Of a stretch of 6,348 nucleotides of DNA, positions 5,408-6,348 are shown in pieces. The position numbers and the translations under genes are program-made. The notes under the pieces are model-generated. The model was not told the DNA's origin. It searched no databases and saw nothing but the letters and a program-made list of their open reading frames with translations. Each line of letters begins with the position of its first letter. The stretch's first letter is position 1. The DNA is from Promethearchaeota archaeon. Its GTDB lineage: Archaea > Asgardarchaeota > Lokiarchaeia > Sigyniarchaeales > SOKP01. The stretch lies in the NCBI GenBank assembly GCA_030612905.1, contig JAUWNA010000126.1, forward strand, positions 1 through 6,348, written 5' to 3'.

Positions 5408-6199
5408 ACGAGTTTTTTAAGAGATTCGGGCGGGTTTATGACTAATAGAGAAACCGCTGACTTCTACGACGCAGAAATGTTGGTCGTGTATTGGGAGACT
5501 AAACCCGAAATAATAAAAAGATTGCTGCCACCACCCTTAAAACCTACGAGTACTCCAATTGCTTACGCGTTTGTCGCCTATTATCCTAAAACTAATTTCG
5601 GCGTGACATATAACGAAGGTGCTCTTTTTTTAAGTGCAGAATTTGACGGTGTAGAAGGAGGTTATTGCCTATCCATGCCGGTTACAGACGACCAAGCGTT
5701 AGTCGCTGGTCGAGAAGTATTTGGATATCCAAAAAAAATGGCAGATATCTATTTTAAACGAGAAAAGAGAATCGTCGAAGGTTGGATAGAGCGCCAAGGA
5801 ACGCGATACTACGAAGTGAAGGCAAAACTGAACGGTAGATTAAATACACCTGATGCTATGGAGCTTTTTACTGGCACAATTGGCGATGGCTCTGAAATTG
5901 TGTCAATAACATACAATTTTAAGCATTTTCCTTCTCCAGATGGTAAGGGCTTTGATTACAACCCGCGTTTAATAAGAGAAGAGGTTCCATTAAGACCTAA
6001 GGAACTAAAACTGGGGAACGCAGAAATTACATTAAAGTCATCTGAGAGCGACCCTTGGGGCGAAATTAAGGTAGAAAGAGTATTAGGTGCCGCATATTTA
6101 AAGGGAGATAACTCTATGAAAAAAGGATACGTAGTAGCTGAAGTAGAACAAGAAAAATTCTTTCCGTATTCTTTTCTAAAGTGGGATATCGGTATTTAA
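5408..6199 (+). CDS. Acetoacetate decarboxylase-like (ADC superfamily) protein 2, probable ACG start
   Basis: Second ADC-superfamily enzyme, clearly related to the one at 1720-2520. Shared blocks include YWETKPEI, LPPPLKP, GREVFGYPKK with the catalytic Lys pair (109-110 from ACG, 99-100 from ATG 5438), KGFDYNPRLIREE, ESDPWGE, RVLGAAYLKGDN and FFPYSFLKWD. The Glu76 equivalent is kept (YNEGA); those of Arg29 and Glu61 appear to be Ala (DAEM) and Phe, as in the first copy. The first ATG (5438) gives 253 residues beginning MTNRETADFYDAEM. In-frame coding continues upstream as TSFLRDSGGF from ACG 5408, which lies 7 nt behind GAGGTGA and resembles the (start)SF.R beginning of copy 1; I therefore prefer 263 residues. 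It follows the HdrD-like gene after a 120 bp gap to the ATG (89 bp to ACG), so it may have its own promoter. It is predicted cytosolic. Its substrate is not readable; pairing with the flavoproteins suggests a keto acid or similar. Confidence 0.88.
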   Translation, partial: TSFLRDSGGFMTNRETADFYDAEMLVVYWETKPEIIKRLLPPPLKPTSTPIAYAFVAYYPKTNFGVTYNEGALFLSAEFDGVEGGYCLSMPVTDDQALVAGREVFGYPKKMADIYFKREKRIVEGWIERQGTRYYEVKAKLNGRLNTPDAMELFTGTIGDGSEIVSITYNFKHFPSPDGKGFDYNPRLIREEVPLRPKELKLGNAEITLKSSESDPWGEIKVERVLGAAYLKGDNSMKKGYVVAEVEQEKFFPYSFLKWDIGI

Positions 6200-6223
6200 T
6201 TAAATTTAAAGAATATAAAACTC

Positions 6224-6235
6224 TTTTTTTCTTTT
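6224..6235 (+). terminator. U-tract terminator after ADC-like gene 2
   Basis: The run TTTTTTTCTTTT begins 25 nt after the stop of the last cluster gene, without a GC hairpin, as expected for archaeal oligo-U termination. It lies between two convergent genes and ends 7 bp before the stop codon of the minus-strand gene. Confidence 0.5.
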
Positions 6236-6241
6236 AATTCT

Positions 6242-6348
6242 TCACTTTTTTAATGTAGTGATTGGTCGGCTTTGTAATATGTAGATTTCATCGTTTTCTA
6301 TCGCCCATTCAATATCTTGAGGAAAATTAAATTCTTTTTCAATTTTTA
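6242..6348 (-). CDS. C-terminal end of a PEP synthase/PPDK N-terminal-domain protein (5' truncated)
   Basis: Reading the minus strand from the right edge gives 34 codons ending in TGA (complement of 6242-6244). The sequence contains FPQDIEWAIENDEIYILQSR, followed by PITTLKK and the stop. The pattern PQDIEWAI...IYILQSRPIT is the diagnostic end of the PEP/pyruvate-binding N-terminal domain (PPDK_N) of phosphoenolpyruvate synthase and related dikinases, where the conserved Gln and Arg help form the nucleotide site. A full-length PEP synthase would go on for several hundred residues (phosphohistidine and TIM-barrel domains), but here the stop comes 7 residues after the SRP signature. The gene is thus either a stand-alone N-terminal domain protein or a broken PEP synthase. 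It converges on the cluster and is probably unrelated to it in function. Most of the gene lies outside the window. Confidence 0.8.
   Translation of the reverse strand, partial: KIEKEFNFPQDIEWAIENDEIYILQSRPITTLKK

Overview
The window is AT-rich DNA, most likely from an archaeon. The reasons are U-tract terminators without obvious hairpins, AT-rich TATA-like boxes a short way upstream of genes that lack a ribosome-binding site, an HdrD-type iron-sulfur protein, and the tail of a PEP-synthase-type protein. The mix of glycolate-oxidase-like flavoproteins, HdrD-like proteins and acetoacetate-decarboxylase-like (ADC) proteins recalls Asgard (Lokiarchaeota-like) genomes. That placement is recalled knowledge and only weakly supported.

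Layout: positions 3-101 (+) are the C-terminal end of a small, probably thioredoxin-fold protein, followed by a U-tract. A same-strand cluster then runs from 180 to 6199: FAD oxidoreductase 1 (180-1724), ADC-like protein 1 (probably 1720-2520), FAD oxidoreductase 2 (2557-4092), an HdrD/GlcF-like two-CCG-domain iron-sulfur protein (4104-5318), a 90-120 bp AT-rich gap, and ADC-like protein 2 (probably 5408-6199). A U-tract follows. On the minus strand, 6242-6348 holds the last 34 codons of a convergent gene whose product ends with a PEP-synthase N-terminal (PPDK_N) signature.

Working model (inference): the two flavoproteins are paralogues that oxidise related substrates and pass electrons to the single HdrD/GlcF-like protein, as GlcD passes them to GlcF. 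The two ADC-superfamily enzymes act by lysine Schiff-base chemistry on the keto product or precursor. Flavoprotein-ADC pairing occurs twice around one shared iron-sulfur subunit, which suggests a duplicated oxidation/carbon-carbon chemistry module. I do not recognise it as a described pathway.

The most unusual observations are these. (1) Both ADC genes seem to start at near-cognate non-ATG codons, ATT at 1720 and ACG at 5408. Each sits 6-7 nt behind a strong GGTGA Shine-Dalgarno sequence, and each is one substitution away from ATG-AGT-TTT; the N-terminal coding continues in frame upstream of the first ATG. (2) Both flavoproteins carry a perfectly conserved CTTCH motif inside the cap/C-terminal domain. 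(3) Both ADC proteins keep the catalytic Lys-Lys pair but have lost the residues that correspond to Arg29 and Glu61 of clostridial acetoacetate decarboxylase.
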